The notes beneath the pieces were generated by a model. The model was not told the DNA's origin, searched no databases, and saw nothing but the letters and a program-made list of their open reading frames with translations. The translations under genes were made by a program, and so were the position numbers. A stretch of DNA of 64,000 bases from Roseofilum acuticapitatum BLCC-M154 (lineage in GTDB: Bacteria; Cyanobacteriota; Cyanobacteriia; Cyanobacteriales; Desertifilaceae): assembly GCF_030068475.1 (NCBI RefSeq), contig NZ_JAQOSP010000087.1, positions 28,944 to 92,943 on the forward strand. The letters run 5' to 3'. Positions 46,709 through 57,300 of this stretch are shown in pieces. Every line of letters begins with the position of its first letter. Position 1 is the stretch's first letter.

Positions 46709-47842
46709 ATGATGAACAGACGATTCTTGCTCCAATTCATCGCCACACTTTCGGGTTCTATTCTGGTGGGAAAGAAAATGACCGGTTGTTCAGTAGCCAG
46801 TTCTCCCCCTTCTAGGGTGTCCCATTCTTCCTTTTTTATGCCAGATGAAGGGGAACCCCATTTATGTACTTGGATGGCGTTTAGTGCGAGTGCGGATATC
46901 TGGGGACGGCAGTATTTTAGGGACGTGCAGGACGATTTAGCCAGAATTGCCAAGGCGATCGCCCCCTACGAACCCGTTAAGATGTTAGTGCGAGCCGAAG
47001 ACTATGATGTGGCTTTGGCCAAATGCGGCTCGGAGGTGGAGTTAATTGTTACTGAATTGGACGACCTCTGGATCAGAGATACGGGGCCGGTTTTTGTCGT
47101 CAATGCTGAGGGTCAAAAAGCTGGTATTGATTTTAACTTTAATGGTTGGGGGAATAAACAGTACCACGATCGCGACGCTCAAGTGGCTCAATTTGTGGCC
47201 CAACAAGCAGGAGTCCCGGTTATCAACACGGAATTGGTGTTTGAAGGTGGGGGGATCGAGGTCGATGGTCAGGGTACGGCCATTATCACTGAAAGTTGTA
47301 TTCTTAACGATAATCGTAATCCGGGCTGGACTAAACTCGATTGCGAAACAGAATTAAAAGCCTTATTGGGACTGCGTAAAATCATTTGGCTGCCAGGGAT
47401 TCGGGGTGCAGATATTACCGATGGACATACGGATTTTTACGCTCGTTTTGCTCGTCCTGGGGTGGTGGTTGCTGGGTACGATCCTGACCCCGAATCTCCC
47501 GACCATGAGGTAACAAAACGACATTTAGAGATCTTGGAATCGCAAACCGACGCGGACAGAAACCCCCTAGAAGTCGTCGTTCTGGAAGGGCCAAGTCGAA
47601 TTAGATCGGGATATGACTGGGAGGAGTTTGCCGCCGGATACATTAACTTCTACGTGGTTAATGGCGCGGTAATTATGCCTCAGTTTGGCGATCGCCAAGC
47701 AGATCGCAATGCGAAAGAGATTCTCGGAGGATTATTTGGCGATCGGGATATCATCCAGCTCAATATCGATAATCTTGCCGCCGGAGGCGGAGGAATTCAC
47801 TGCACCACTCAACAAGAACCCTTGGTGAGGAGTAATGAGTAA
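46709..47842 (+). CDS. Agmatine deiminase/peptidyl-arginine deiminase family protein, exported
   Basis: 377 residues. The N-terminus has twin Arg (MMNRRFLLQFIATLSGS) and a cysteine soon after (MTGCSVAS), so Tat export or lipoprotein anchoring is possible. The catalytic fold is the five-bladed guanidine-deiminase type, with TELDDLWIRDTGPVFVV, DGHTDFYARF and the catalytic Cys365 in GGGGIHCTTQQ. The family turns agmatine into N-carbamoylputrescine. The export signal is unusual for classical cytosolic AguA, so the substrate may be extracellular or different. Confidence 0.85.
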   Translation: MMNRRFLLQFIATLSGSILVGKKMTGCSVASSPPSRVSHSSFFMPDEGEPHLCTWMAFSASADIWGRQYFRDVQDDLARIAKAIAPYEPVKMLVRAEDYDVALAKCGSEVELIVTELDDLWIRDTGPVFVVNAEGQKAGIDFNFNGWGNKQYHDRDAQVAQFVAQQAGVPVINTELVFEGGGIEVDGQGTAIITESCILNDNRNPGWTKLDCETELKALLGLRKIIWLPGIRGADITDGHTDFYARFARPGVVVAGYDPDPESPDHEVTKRHLEILESQTDADRNPLEVVVLEGPSRIRSGYDWEEFAAGYINFYVVNGAVIMPQFGDRQADRNAKEILGGLFGDRDIIQLNIDNLAAGGGGIHCTTQQEPLVRSNE

Positions 47843-47853
47843 GGAGTAATGAG

Positions 47854-47893
47854 TAATATCAAATCTAGAAAAGAAAGCAAGGATTTGATATTA
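47854..47893. repeat. TAATATCAAATC inverted repeat (hairpin)
   Basis: Perfect 12-bp inverted repeat around a 16-base loop, same termini as the 176-bp element at 50703-50878. It may act as a terminator for the deiminase gene. Confidence 0.7.
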
Positions 47894-47965
47894 CGCGCAA
47901 CGCGAATGCTTCCCTACGGTCGCAATGACATCTCTTTAACCGGACTTGATATTCTAGATCAATTG

Positions 47966-48586
47966 TTAATTGATATAACCCCAAACACGGCCCAAATCTA
48001 ACACAAAACCTGGCAACACTTCCTCACCGGATAACTCAGCCGGGTTGGACAATACTTCTACCTCTAAACCCACTCGATAAACTTCCACTGTCCGATTTTT
48101 AGGATCGATTAACCAACCTAATCTTGCCCCATTGTCTATATACTCTTGCATTTTCTCTTGTAGGGACTTGAGTGTATCCGACTTTGAACGCAATTCCACC
48201 ACAAAATCCGGGCAAATCTGGGGGAATGTTCCCCTTTGTTCCTCCGTCAGTCTATCCCAACGCTCTTGACTGATCCAAGCTGCATCGGGAGAGAGAATTG
48301 CACCATTGGGTAAAATAAATCCCGTCGAACAATCAAATCCTTCCCCCTGTTGATTCTCTTCATACCAGCGATGCAATTGTCCGATGATGCTAAAATTGGT
48401 TTTTCCAGTTTCCCAACCTGTGGGTGGATTCACAATCAACTCTCCTTGTGCAGTTCTTTCAAGTTGTAAGACTTTATTACTTACTGCTAGGGCGGCAAAT
48501 TGTTCTTGAGTGACATAGAGTTTCAGGCTTTTGGGTAACTCCAGTGGTAGAGTGTCCGGATCTTCTAAGGTCAGTATCTGTCCCAT
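47966..48586 (-). CDS. Uma2 family endonuclease
   Basis: 206 residues with all family elements: ERTAQGELIVNPPTGWETGK, NGAILSPDAAWISQERWDRL, ICPDFVVELRSKSDTLKSLQ and GARLGWLIDPKNRTVEVYRV. Clearly the same subtype as 42608-43222, differing throughout by substitutions. It stands alone in the opposite direction to the deiminase gene. Role unestablished. Confidence 0.9.
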   Translation of the reverse strand: MGQILTLEDPDTLPLELPKSLKLYVTQEQFAALAVSNKVLQLERTAQGELIVNPPTGWETGKTNFSIIGQLHRWYEENQQGEGFDCSTGFILPNGAILSPDAAWISQERWDRLTEEQRGTFPQICPDFVVELRSKSDTLKSLQEKMQEYIDNGARLGWLIDPKNRTVEVYRVGLEVEVLSNPAELSGEEVLPGFVLDLGRVWGYIN

Positions 48587-48739
48587 GGCGATCGCTCCGA
48601 TTGGGTTCTATTCAGCTATTTTAAGGCGATCAAGCTTGTTCTTTCAATTCTTGCCCTAACACAGGCCAACCCCTAGGATACCAACCCAGATCAGTTGTTA
48701 ATTGTTCATTGTTCATTGTTCATTGCCAACCCCTAGGAT

Positions 48740-50416
48740 TCAGCCAATCTGAGAGCCTTGTTGTTGCCGCACCATCTGTAAACCTTCCTTCAGTGCCGTT
48801 AGGCGATCGCCCATCCAGTGATGATCAGGAATTAAGCCAGCAATGCCCAGCTTTTCTAACCGCCGTTTTACCTTTCCAGTTGCCCCAACCACGATCGCCT
48901 CTCGTCCATCGTCGATCGCCTCTTGAATGGCATTCTCAATCGCCAAAGAAGAAGTCACACCCAGAATCGGCACTTCACTCAAATCGACAATTAATACATC
49001 ATAACTGCCAATCGCCCCATGTTCTCTAGAAATGGCTTTAGCGACCCCAAAAATCATCGGCCCGCTCAAATGGAAGAGTAAAACCCGACCATTGGCCAGA
49101 TCTAAAATTGCCTTTTCTTCCTCCGTCATGACAATCTGATCGTCGGCATCCGTAATCGCTTTCACGGACTGAGATTGCAGTTCATCTAGACGTTCAATGG
49201 TGAGAATATTGGCGATGAAAACACCCACGGCAACGGCTACCATTAAATCGACAAATACGGTCAGCAGAACCACACTGTAAACAATTCCGGCAGCCTTCCA
49301 AGAAATTTTGTGAACCCGTTTCAGAAAGCCCCAATCAATAATATCGATGCCCACTTTTAAGACAATTCCGGCTAACACAGCCAGAGGAATTCCTGAAGTT
49401 AACGGAGCGGCCCACAACACTACAATTAGTAACGCTAAAGCCCGACTAATTCCCGCTAAAGCCGTGCGTCCCCCCGCTTGAATACTGACCACTGTGGCAG
49501 TGGTGGCCCCAGAACCAGCAATTCCGCCGCATAAACCAGTCATTAAATTGGCGATCCCTTGACCGATTAACTCCTTATTCGATTGATGTTCAGTCCGAGT
49601 CAAGCTATCGGCCACCAGACAAGTTAAGAGGCAATCAATAGAACCCACCATACCTAACACCATGGCATTGACGAACATTAACCGCAGAGTGCCTGGGGTA
49701 AATGTGGGTAAGTGTAGTTCTGGCAAACCGGGGGTAATTTCTCCGATAGTGGCGATCGTGCGGATATCTAGATCTCGAAAGAACAGCAAAGAAATCCCCG
49801 TACCAATTACCAAAGCTACCAGTTGAGGCGGCATCAGTTTTTTCAGTTTTGATGGATAAAAGAACAAAATTCCTAGGGTAATCCACCCTAAGAATGTTTC
49901 CCAGGGACTGAGATTAGTAATTAATTCAGGGAATGCCTTAATGACACCAATCACACCACCCGGAGGCGTTTCTTGACCGATAAAGGGAGCAATTTGTAGA
50001 AAAATTAGAATCACGCCAATTCCAGTCATAAATCCGGAAATGACGTTATACGGAAGCATGGTAATATACTTGCCCAATCGCAGGACACCGAAGAGGATTT
50101 GAAAGACTCCCGCCATCATCACCACGGTAAAGGCCATGGCTAGACCCGTTTCTGGGTTATTGGCCATTAATTCAGCGATGACGGCCGTGATAATGACGGT
50201 CATCGGCCCGGTGGGTTCGGAGATGAGGCTGGGAGCGCCGCCAAATAAAGAGGCGAAAAATCCGATCAGTATCGCCCCCCATAATCCGGCAGAAGCTCCA
50301 GCGCCGGAGGCAATGCCGAAAGCCAGGGCCATTGGTAAGGCGACTACGGCGGCAGTTAGACCTCCGAAAATATCTCCTTTGAGGTTTCGGAAGTGGATGG
50401 TATTGGTAATTTTCAT
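48740..50416 (-). CDS. bicA: SulP-family bicarbonate transporter BicA
   Basis: 558 residues. The N-terminus MKITNTIHFRNLKGDIFGGL and SEPTGPMTVIITAVIAEL, and the later ADSLTRTEHQSNKELIGQG and VGIDIIDWGFLKRVH, match BicA, the low-affinity, high-flux Na+-dependent bicarbonate transporter of the CO2-concentrating mechanism. Ten to twelve membrane helices fill the first ~420 residues; a cytoplasmic STAS domain (~435-550) ends the protein, with FHLSGPMIFGVAKAI and SEVPILGVTSSLA. It stands alone, with a 475-bp repeat-filled region upstream. Confidence 0.93.
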   Translation of the reverse strand: MKITNTIHFRNLKGDIFGGLTAAVVALPMALAFGIASGAGASAGLWGAILIGFFASLFGGAPSLISEPTGPMTVIITAVIAELMANNPETGLAMAFTVVMMAGVFQILFGVLRLGKYITMLPYNVISGFMTGIGVILIFLQIAPFIGQETPPGGVIGVIKAFPELITNLSPWETFLGWITLGILFFYPSKLKKLMPPQLVALVIGTGISLLFFRDLDIRTIATIGEITPGLPELHLPTFTPGTLRLMFVNAMVLGMVGSIDCLLTCLVADSLTRTEHQSNKELIGQGIANLMTGLCGGIAGSGATTATVVSIQAGGRTALAGISRALALLIVVLWAAPLTSGIPLAVLAGIVLKVGIDIIDWGFLKRVHKISWKAAGIVYSVVLLTVFVDLMVAVAVGVFIANILTIERLDELQSQSVKAITDADDQIVMTEEEKAILDLANGRVLLFHLSGPMIFGVAKAISREHGAIGSYDVLIVDLSEVPILGVTSSLAIENAIQEAIDDGREAIVVGATGKVKRRLEKLGIAGLIPDHHWMGDRLTALKEGLQMVRQQQGSQIG

Positions 50417-50622
50417 GAACAGTGTTCCTTAATCAGAGTATGATGCTGAAGCGATCGCCGCCCAGTTCACCCCTGCTAAAACTAATATCAAATCTGAATA
50501 ATCAGTAGCTAGTCTAAATGAATTATGCAACTCGAAATGCCCTCTCCCTCAATCCCTCTCCCGCAGGAGAAGGGGGTAGGGGGATGAGGGGCAGTCGTTT
50601 ATAACTCATTTAAGTTTGCTAT

Positions 50623-50690
50623 ATCTTTAATTTAACCGATGTTGATCTCTAACTAAAAGTTCTCTCTTATAGCGCTTCGCGCTAGGGAAT
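50623..50690. repeat. ~69-bp dispersed repeat, copy 2
   Basis: Partner of 46071-46139. The intergenic stretch 50417-50891 around it contains no gene, only this repeat, a CCCTCTCC-rich dyad at ~50538-50590 and the MITE-like element below. Confidence 0.92.
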
Positions 50691-50702
50691 GGGGAAGAAT
50701 CC

Positions 50703-50878
50703 CTAATATCAAATCTATTTATTTACGCTTGCTGTTCTCTGTAGGGGCGGGTTATACCCAAATCTTGTAGACTGACAACCATTTTTGTATTCATGTCCGC
50801 TTGCGGAAACCCGCACGAATCGCACCCAGGTCTCTACAGTACACAGAAAGTAGCAACCATTTAAGGATTTGATATTAG
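50703..50878. mobile_element. 176-bp MITE-like element with 13-bp terminal inverted repeats
   Basis: Ends CTAATATCAAATC and GATTTGATATTAG are perfect inverted repeats. The interior holds the inverted 19-mer micro-repeat (50790-50808) and no open frame. A half site (CTAATATCAAATC) also lies at ~50493. Confidence 0.8.
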
Positions 50879-50891
50879 TTCCTCCTTTCCT

Positions 50892-51710
50892 TTAATAAAG
50901 AGCTGAAACCAACTTTTTACGATACTCTTGAGTCAAGGGATGATCGCTTCCCAAACAATCAAATAATGCCAACATCCCCTTACGTCCAGCATCCTGTTGA
51001 TAGGATCGGTGTTGCTCAACAAAATAGAGCAAGCTTTCAAGTGCCCCTTCATAATCCTGAGCCAATACCTGACGACAGGCTTCAACGAATTTCCGATCTA
51101 ACTCTCTTTCCATGGGCAAACTAGCATAACGTTGGAAATATAATAATCCCTTCATAGACTGAGCTTTAGCAAACGCTTCAGGATTATCTTTACTCACCGT
51201 CATCAGCATTTTTTCTGCCTGTTCAAACTGACCCAAATGGGTCAGGAATTCAGCCGCCACTAATACCACTCTAGGATCTTGAGGATAGTTTTCAAACAAC
51301 CGATCTAAAGTCAATTTTACTTGCGGATACTGTTTTTCAGAAATTAAGACCTGAATGCTCTCTAAATCTTTTTCTAAGGAAGATTGCAGATTAAACTTAG
51401 ATAGCATTTCTCGAATTCTCGCTTCGGGTAATGCCCCCACAAACCCCGGAATCACCTCTCCCTGATGAACCATCCGAATATCAGGAACCCCTTCCACATG
51501 GTAGCGATTCGCCAACTCTGGATTTTGATCGATATCGATCTTCGCTAAGGTAATATCATATTCAACTGCCAGCTTTTCTAAAATCGGCTTAATCATTTGA
51601 CAAGGGCCGCACCAAGTAGCAAAAAAATCGAGCAAGACGGGTTGTTGATAGGAAAGCTCTAAGACTTCTGAGGCAAAATTTTCTGCATTAATAGCAATAG
51701 CCTGTTCCAT
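50892..51710 (-). CDS. Thioredoxin-domain co-chaperone with TPR region (CnoX/YbbN-like)
   Basis: 272 residues. The N-terminal thioredoxin fold has an intact active site in FFATWCGPCQMIKPIL and the cis-Pro region VEGVPDIRM. The C-terminal two thirds are TPR-like helices (FLTHLGQFEQAEKMLMTVSK, LAQDYEGALESLLYFVEQH). This architecture is that of CnoX/YbbN, which holds oxidised substrates for chaperones. In several bacteria the WCGPC site is redox active, and here both cysteines are retained. The gene is not in an obvious operon. Confidence 0.88.
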   Translation of the reverse strand: MEQAIAINAENFASEVLELSYQQPVLLDFFATWCGPCQMIKPILEKLAVEYDITLAKIDIDQNPELANRYHVEGVPDIRMVHQGEVIPGFVGALPEARIREMLSKFNLQSSLEKDLESIQVLISEKQYPQVKLTLDRLFENYPQDPRVVLVAAEFLTHLGQFEQAEKMLMTVSKDNPEAFAKAQSMKGLLYFQRYASLPMERELDRKFVEACRQVLAQDYEGALESLLYFVEQHRSYQQDAGRKGMLALFDCLGSDHPLTQEYRKKLVSALY

Positions 51711-51790
51711 GGGGTTCTTCTCCTTGATGATTGATCGGCGTATCCATTATCTCAAGTTTAGTTCTAAAGATAGATATTTTTTGGGAAGTT

Positions 51791-52429
51791 TTAATGAATG
51801 GTTTTTCCTTCACCTACTAATGTGAAAGCAGCCCAAGCTTTAGGATTAGGAAAGGTTTCCATAGTGGCTAACATGGCTTGACGCAAGGCAGAAGCGCGGT
51901 TATCGGTTTGTGGTAATTCGCGATAAAAGGCTTGCATGAGTTCGGAGGTGGGGGCATCGGGCACTGCCCATAAGGAGACTAACACGCTAGGGGTTCCTGC
52001 CGCAATCAGGGAGCGAGATAGGCCAATATCCTCAATTTGATTTCCCGACAACAATAAAAAACTAAGCTGACTGAAATTCCCCAAGGGCGTAATATCCCGA
52101 ATCTGATTAAAACTCAAATTCAGCCCCTTCAAATGCGTCAAACTCGACAACGGTGCAATATCTTCAATCTCTCGGTTGATTAAATCCAGACTAATAAACT
52201 CCCCTAAAACCTGCTGCGCTTCCCCACAGTCTGAGGTTTCCGCCATCTGCAATAACACAGACACCGTATGCTTTTGAGCATCAGAAATACTCCGATCCTC
52301 GCACCAATCCTGAAAAGATCGTACCTGAGCTACGGAAGAGTTGCCTAGGGGAAAACCGACCCACAAGCCCGAAACCACAACCGTACAGAGTGTGCTTAAA
52401 TAAACTTTTGTAGCCTTGAAACTCACCAT
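51791..52429 (-). CDS. Exported LRR protein fused to the C-terminal tail of a CHAT domain
   Basis: 212 residues from ATG 52429, chosen because AAGGAG lies seven bases before it. Signal peptide 1-34; an internalin-like leucine-rich repeat block at ~78-136 (LKGLNLSFNQIRDITPLGNF). Then comes an abrupt switch to SRSLIAAGTPSVLVSLWAVP and AWAAFTLVG (137-209), the last strands and helix of a CHAT protease. The CHAT part that would carry the catalytic His and Cys is missing. This is probably a deletion fusion of two neighbouring genes, proteolytically dead if expressed. Confidence 0.75.
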   Translation of the reverse strand: MVSFKATKVYLSTLCTVVVSGLWVGFPLGNSSVAQVRSFQDWCEDRSISDAQKHTVSVLLQMAETSDCGEAQQVLGEFISLDLINREIEDIAPLSSLTHLKGLNLSFNQIRDITPLGNFSQLSFLLLSGNQIEDIGLSRSLIAAGTPSVLVSLWAVPDAPTSELMQAFYRELPQTDNRASALRQAMLATMETFPNPKAWAAFTLVGEGKTIH

Positions 52430-52699
52430 GATTGTCTCCTTACTCCCTATATTGTCCATAAATTCCCCATAAATTATGAAGTCTTTATAAAAGATTCAAA
52501 CAAGTCTCGCCCAAAATCAAGAGAAACTACGGAAGACAAATCTCTGTATTGATTCTTATAATAGATTGTAACAATAGAAATTCCCAAGGGTGCATGGAAG
52601 AGCAGATATCCTATCTTAATTATTGATCGTCATCAAGTTCTTCCCTACAGTATTGACAAAATGTTTACTACTAAGTTTCTACAAAACGGAGTTGATCCC

Positions 52700-53443
52700 A
52701 TGAAATCCCACACTGCTCATTACCTAGCCCTTGCTACTGCTACAGCTACAGCTTTGCTATCTGCCCCCTCGGCCTATGCACTCTCCTTAAGATCTGACTT
52801 ATTTAATACCTTTAACTCAATGGTCAGACAAGAACGCCTGCAAATGGAAGATAGTGCTGCGAGTCTGTTCGAGTTAGACCCAGCAACCTTACGCTGGACT
52901 CAAGGAGCAGATTCCGTTGATGTGTTCTTTATCAATGAAGGGGCAGTATTCCGTAATCAACTGCTCTACTCTGCTAATGGTGGAGCAGCACAAATGATTT
53001 TTGATGATATTGCTTCTCCAGACAGTATCATCAAAGAAGCAGATGGGCCCATGGAGTTAGGGGAAGGGGTAAGCTTGGGAACCTTTGCAGGTGATACTTC
53101 CCTGAATTTTATGATTGAAGCTGACGGCGCACGGAAAGAGAATGGTCATATCTATGGTGCTGATGTTGCACTGAATCCTGATGATTTGCAGCATGTTGTT
53201 GCCTATGAATACTTTGATAACGTTGAGAAGGAAAATTGGGTTATTTTAGGGTTTGAAGACCTTTTCGGAGTTCATATTGATGAGGGCGGATGGTCAGATA
53301 GGGATTTCAACGATGTAGTGATTGCTGTTCGGGGAATTACTGGAACTGGAGTTTCCGTTCCCGAACCTTCCAGCACTGCGGCGGTTTTAGGATTAGCTGC
53401 ATTCGGGATGGCAGGTCTGCGTAAAATCAAGAAAGTAGGTTGA
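52700..53443 (+). CDS. PEP-CTERM sorting protein with DUF4114 domain
   Basis: 247 residues from ATG 52700 (frame open from an ATG at 52661; a GGAG site favours the later one). Signal peptide 1-28 (ALATATATALLSAPSAYA). The DUF4114 part shows ENWVILGFEDLFG and EGGWSDRDFNDVVIAV, an Asp-rich calcium-binding-like core. The C-terminus VPEPSSTAAVLGLAAFGMAG followed by LRKIKK is a full PEP-CTERM signal for exosortase processing. A surface or exopolymer-associated protein. Confidence 0.9.
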   Translation: MKSHTAHYLALATATATALLSAPSAYALSLRSDLFNTFNSMVRQERLQMEDSAASLFELDPATLRWTQGADSVDVFFINEGAVFRNQLLYSANGGAAQMIFDDIASPDSIIKEADGPMELGEGVSLGTFAGDTSLNFMIEADGARKENGHIYGADVALNPDDLQHVVAYEYFDNVEKENWVILGFEDLFGVHIDEGGWSDRDFNDVVIAVRGITGTGVSVPEPSSTAAVLGLAAFGMAGLRKIKKVG

Positions 53444-53559
53444 GCAACAGTTAATCTACTCTGAAACTAAAGAGTAGACACTGAAAAGATCGGGTGTAGG
53501 GGTGAACGGCCGTTCACCCCTACAGATTTTTTAAACGCCCAGCGCTGTATTTCTCTAGA

Positions 53560-54159
53560 TTACGCCACTGGATGTTGTCCGTAAAAAGGTAATGCATCAG
53601 TCCAACTGGGGCGCTCTTCCTGTTTCCAGCCTAATTCCGCCAACTCTAACACAGGAACAACGGTTTCACCTAAATCTGAGGGAGTCTGAATTAAGGGATA
53701 GGAATGCTGCTCTAAGGTCTTTTTCCAGCCTTCCGGGGTAAAGACTTGATCGGGAATTAGGGGAATAATAGGATAGGTATTAACCTGATAGATGGCTCCA
53801 AAGCACTGTCCCCGTTGGGCGGGCATTTCTACGGCTATCACTGGGTGTTGCTCTCGCTGCGACCAGGCTACAGCCCCTAGGGTAGATATGGCAAACAGGG
53901 GGAGATTAAGCTGTTGGGCTAGGGTGCGAGCGGTGACCATTCCCAGACGAGTCCCGGTAAAGCCACCGGGGCCTTTGGCGACGGCTAACCAGTTTAAGTC
54001 TTGCCACTTCAGGGGTTGAATGAAGGTTCCGAGTAAATGGTGCAGTTGGCTGGAGGTTTGATGGCCAAGGTTCCAGGTTTGAGAGCGGGTGTTTCTGGTT
54101 TGGTCTTGGAGGGCTAAACCAAGTTGGGGGCTGGTGGTATGGAGGGCTAGACCGGGCAT
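53560..54159 (-). CDS. tsaB: tRNA threonylcarbamoyladenosine biosynthesis protein TsaB
   Basis: 199 residues. The N-terminal ASKHA strand LALHTTSPQLGLALQD and the central LAVAKGPGGFTGTRLGMVTA are characteristic of TsaB. TsaB dimerises with TsaD and TsaE to add the threonylcarbamoyl group at A37 of ANN-decoding tRNAs. Length is slightly short of some homologues but complete. It is followed by the large membrane gene in the same direction, with ~170 bp between. Confidence 0.9.
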   Translation of the reverse strand: MPGLALHTTSPQLGLALQDQTRNTRSQTWNLGHQTSSQLHHLLGTFIQPLKWQDLNWLAVAKGPGGFTGTRLGMVTARTLAQQLNLPLFAISTLGAVAWSQREQHPVIAVEMPAQRGQCFGAIYQVNTYPIIPLIPDQVFTPEGWKKTLEQHSYPLIQTPSDLGETVVPVLELAELGWKQEERPSWTDALPFYGQHPVA

Positions 54160-54352
54160 AGGGTTGAGTAATGGGTTGAGTAATCAGTGAGATTTTAAGC
54201 GATTGTGTCTTAAAGTGTTGATTTTCAAGGCTTGCCAGCAGAGTGCTTTAACTGACGTTATTTTACCAGCGAGCGAGACGCTCGCACTTCCCAGAATCTA
54301 ATGCACCCAATTAAAAGGAAAGGGAGATTTATAGAGCTTCGCGCTATATCCA

Positions 54353-57300
54353 TCATTCCCAGTGTTGTAGTTCTTGGAACCAGGCTTGGATTTGGTCGCG
54401 CCGGGTTTCAAAGGTGGCGGCAATCCAGATGAGGGAAATTCCGACTCCTAGGGCGACTAACCATTTGGAGAAGGGATAGTCGAAAATGAGTAAACCTAAT
54501 TGATAGAAAACATTGAGTAAAAAGGTGAGGGTTCCGACATAGAGAAAGGCGCGAGTTTTGAGGGAGAGTCCGGCGAAAATGGTGAGTAAACTGAGGGTTC
54601 CGGTGAGTGTGCCAATCCATTGTTGGGCAGTGAAGGAGATTAAGCTGATGATGACAGAAATTAGGGTGCGGAGGTTGTGGCGAAGTTTGCGGTTTTGGGG
54701 AGATTTGAGGAAGGGGTCAATTTGGATGATGTAGAGGAGGGAAAGGCTGAGGGTGAGGCTATACCAGAAGATTTCGGTGATGGGAACTTGGAGAAAATAT
54801 CGCCAGATGAGCCAGTTGAGGACGGCTACAGTGAGGTAGGTAAAGCGGATTTGTTTGCTGGCGATCGCCAATCCGATATAATAAGCCGCAATCACCACTA
54901 AGCTGGCTTGATTCAAAATAGCGGGATTTTCCAACATGGCATACAAGGGAATCACAATGCCGGCCAGTTGCCAAGGGCGTTTTGACCAGCCCCAGGTTTG
55001 CCAAGGGAGGAAGTAGAGAAAGTAGGCAAATAGGGTGGCAATGGCTCCTTTCCATGGGACTAAGGGGCCGCCTAAGAGTTGGGCAATGGGGGTATTTAGC
55101 CAGTAGATTCGCATTCCGACAGCTTGTAAAAAGCCGAGATAGACCCATAATTCTTGGGGTGTGACCTTTCCTATGGGAGATGTGCCCTCTCCCCCAACCC
55201 CCTCTCCCACGGGAGAGGGGGCTATATGACTACGACCTTGGCTGATGGCGTAGAGAACTAGGGTTGCACCGGTGGCAAATCCTAGGGTCATTCCTTTTTG
55301 AATGGGGTTAAAGGTGGCGATGATGAGGAGGAGGCTAGAGGCGAACCAATGGAGATGACAAAGGGAGCGAAATTCTCTAGGGGTGAGGTGGAAATAGGGG
55401 CGTAAAAATTTCCCTAATAGGCGATAGGCGTAGAGGATGCCACTGCCTAGGGTTGCCATGAGAATGAGTCCATCGCCGGTTGCTCCTGGGGGTTGCAAGG
55501 AGAGTTGATAAAAGAGGAGTTCATAGGCGCAAGCGGTGATTCCAGCGAGGGCAAGATAAATGAGGGGTTTGAATTGGGGCGATCGCTTGCCAATGCCGAG
55601 GATAATGATGGCTAGGGCTAGGGTGGTGATTCCTGTCCAACTGGAAAGGGTTCCCCAACGGAGCAGGGCCCCCAATATGCCATAGGTTAGGGGGATAATG
55701 TGCCAGGCTGCGGCAAAATTCTGGGATGCACTGGGCTGTTTTGCACTCCACCAGTCGCCGAATAATTGAGCGCCTAAGCCCAAAATGAGGTTAACGACGG
55801 CAAGGTTAATGATGGGTGATTCAAAACTTGCCAGAGTTTCGACGGCTAATAGTTCAATTGTCCATCCGATCGCCCATAATTTCCAGTTGCTGATTGTAGG
55901 GGCGGGTTCACCGGTTTTTTGGCTATTTTCCCAAAATCTGGATAAACCCGCCCTTACGGAATGATCGGGATTTTGGGTTTGACTATCTGGGGCGGGTTCA
56001 CCGGTTTTTTGGCTATTTTCCCCAAATCTGGATAAACCCGCCCCTACGGGATGACGGGAGCGTTTGGTTTGGCTGTAGAGAAGGGCGATAAAGAGCAGAA
56101 TTAAGCTAATAAAAACGGTGGTTTGGGAGGGGATAATGTGGGTGTAAACGAGGACGGAATGGAGGGTGAGGAGGGTTAAGCAAAAGAGGCAGAGGGCGAT
56201 CGCCCATCCCTGGAAACTTTTACGATAGAGTCGGGTTAACTGCCGTTGCCATGCCTGTTTACCCAAGCGCAGATTTTTGGCTGCTATCCATAATCCTAGA
56301 ACATTGACTGCACCGACGATCCACCAAGCAGTTGAGGGAATATCGATCCAGTCGGAGAGGATGACGCGCTCGGTGACTAAGCCTAAGCCAACAGTCATGG
56401 CAGTCAGGTAAATTTTAGGAGAATAGCGACTATGAGCGATGAAAATCAGGGTGGCAACCAGTAAACTTAAACCCCTGAAATCGAATACTTGCATCGTCGG
56501 TAAGACTGCCACCATCACAGCCGCGCTACTCCATCCGATGGCGGTGGGTTGGGGTTTGGGATACCAACTGCGATAGGCGGTTGCACCACTGAGGAGCATA
56601 CTGGTACTGATGGAGAGCGTGTTGGGACTGAGTAAATCTTGACTTACCCAAGTTCCTTGAAGGGTGAGAACTGTTCCGCAGAGGGCGATCGCCCAAATAT
56701 CTAAAGCTTGAGTGTAATGGGAGATACTTTTGGGTAAGGTATAATAACGGATTGCCCATAATCCACAAACGGCGATCGCCCCAATCATCAACCATAGGGT
56801 ATCCATCAGGGGAGGCATTCCGGGAATGAAATCCCACAGCGTTAAGCCTAGGGTACTTAAGGCACAACCGATGGTAAGGGTAGCAGTGGCAACATTAGCC
56901 AGTTTACGGGTATTGAATACCATAATGAGAGTCGCAACTGCCAGCCCAAAAACGCGCCATCCTGGAGTTTCAAATACCAAGGTTTGAGATAAAAAAAGCA
57001 TTGCTATACTGAATTTAGGCGTAAGCTCCCTTTTGTAGGAATGGGGCGAATAGCTAATCAGAGTCAGGGTTGCAGGGATAGTGAGCCAAGTGAGATGACT
57101 TAGAGTAAAGTGATACTCTTTTAGAGTAGAGAACAGCAGCAAATAGGCGATCGCCCCTAATCCGAATCCAATTAACCAAGCACTTTGTTTCCAGATTTTT
57201 TGATACTCATTTGCTTCTGGCGAAAAACGCAGATCGGAAAACCACCATTCCATCACCGTAATTGCCAGTAAGATGAGCGCCCAAGTGTTTAAGCTTAAGT

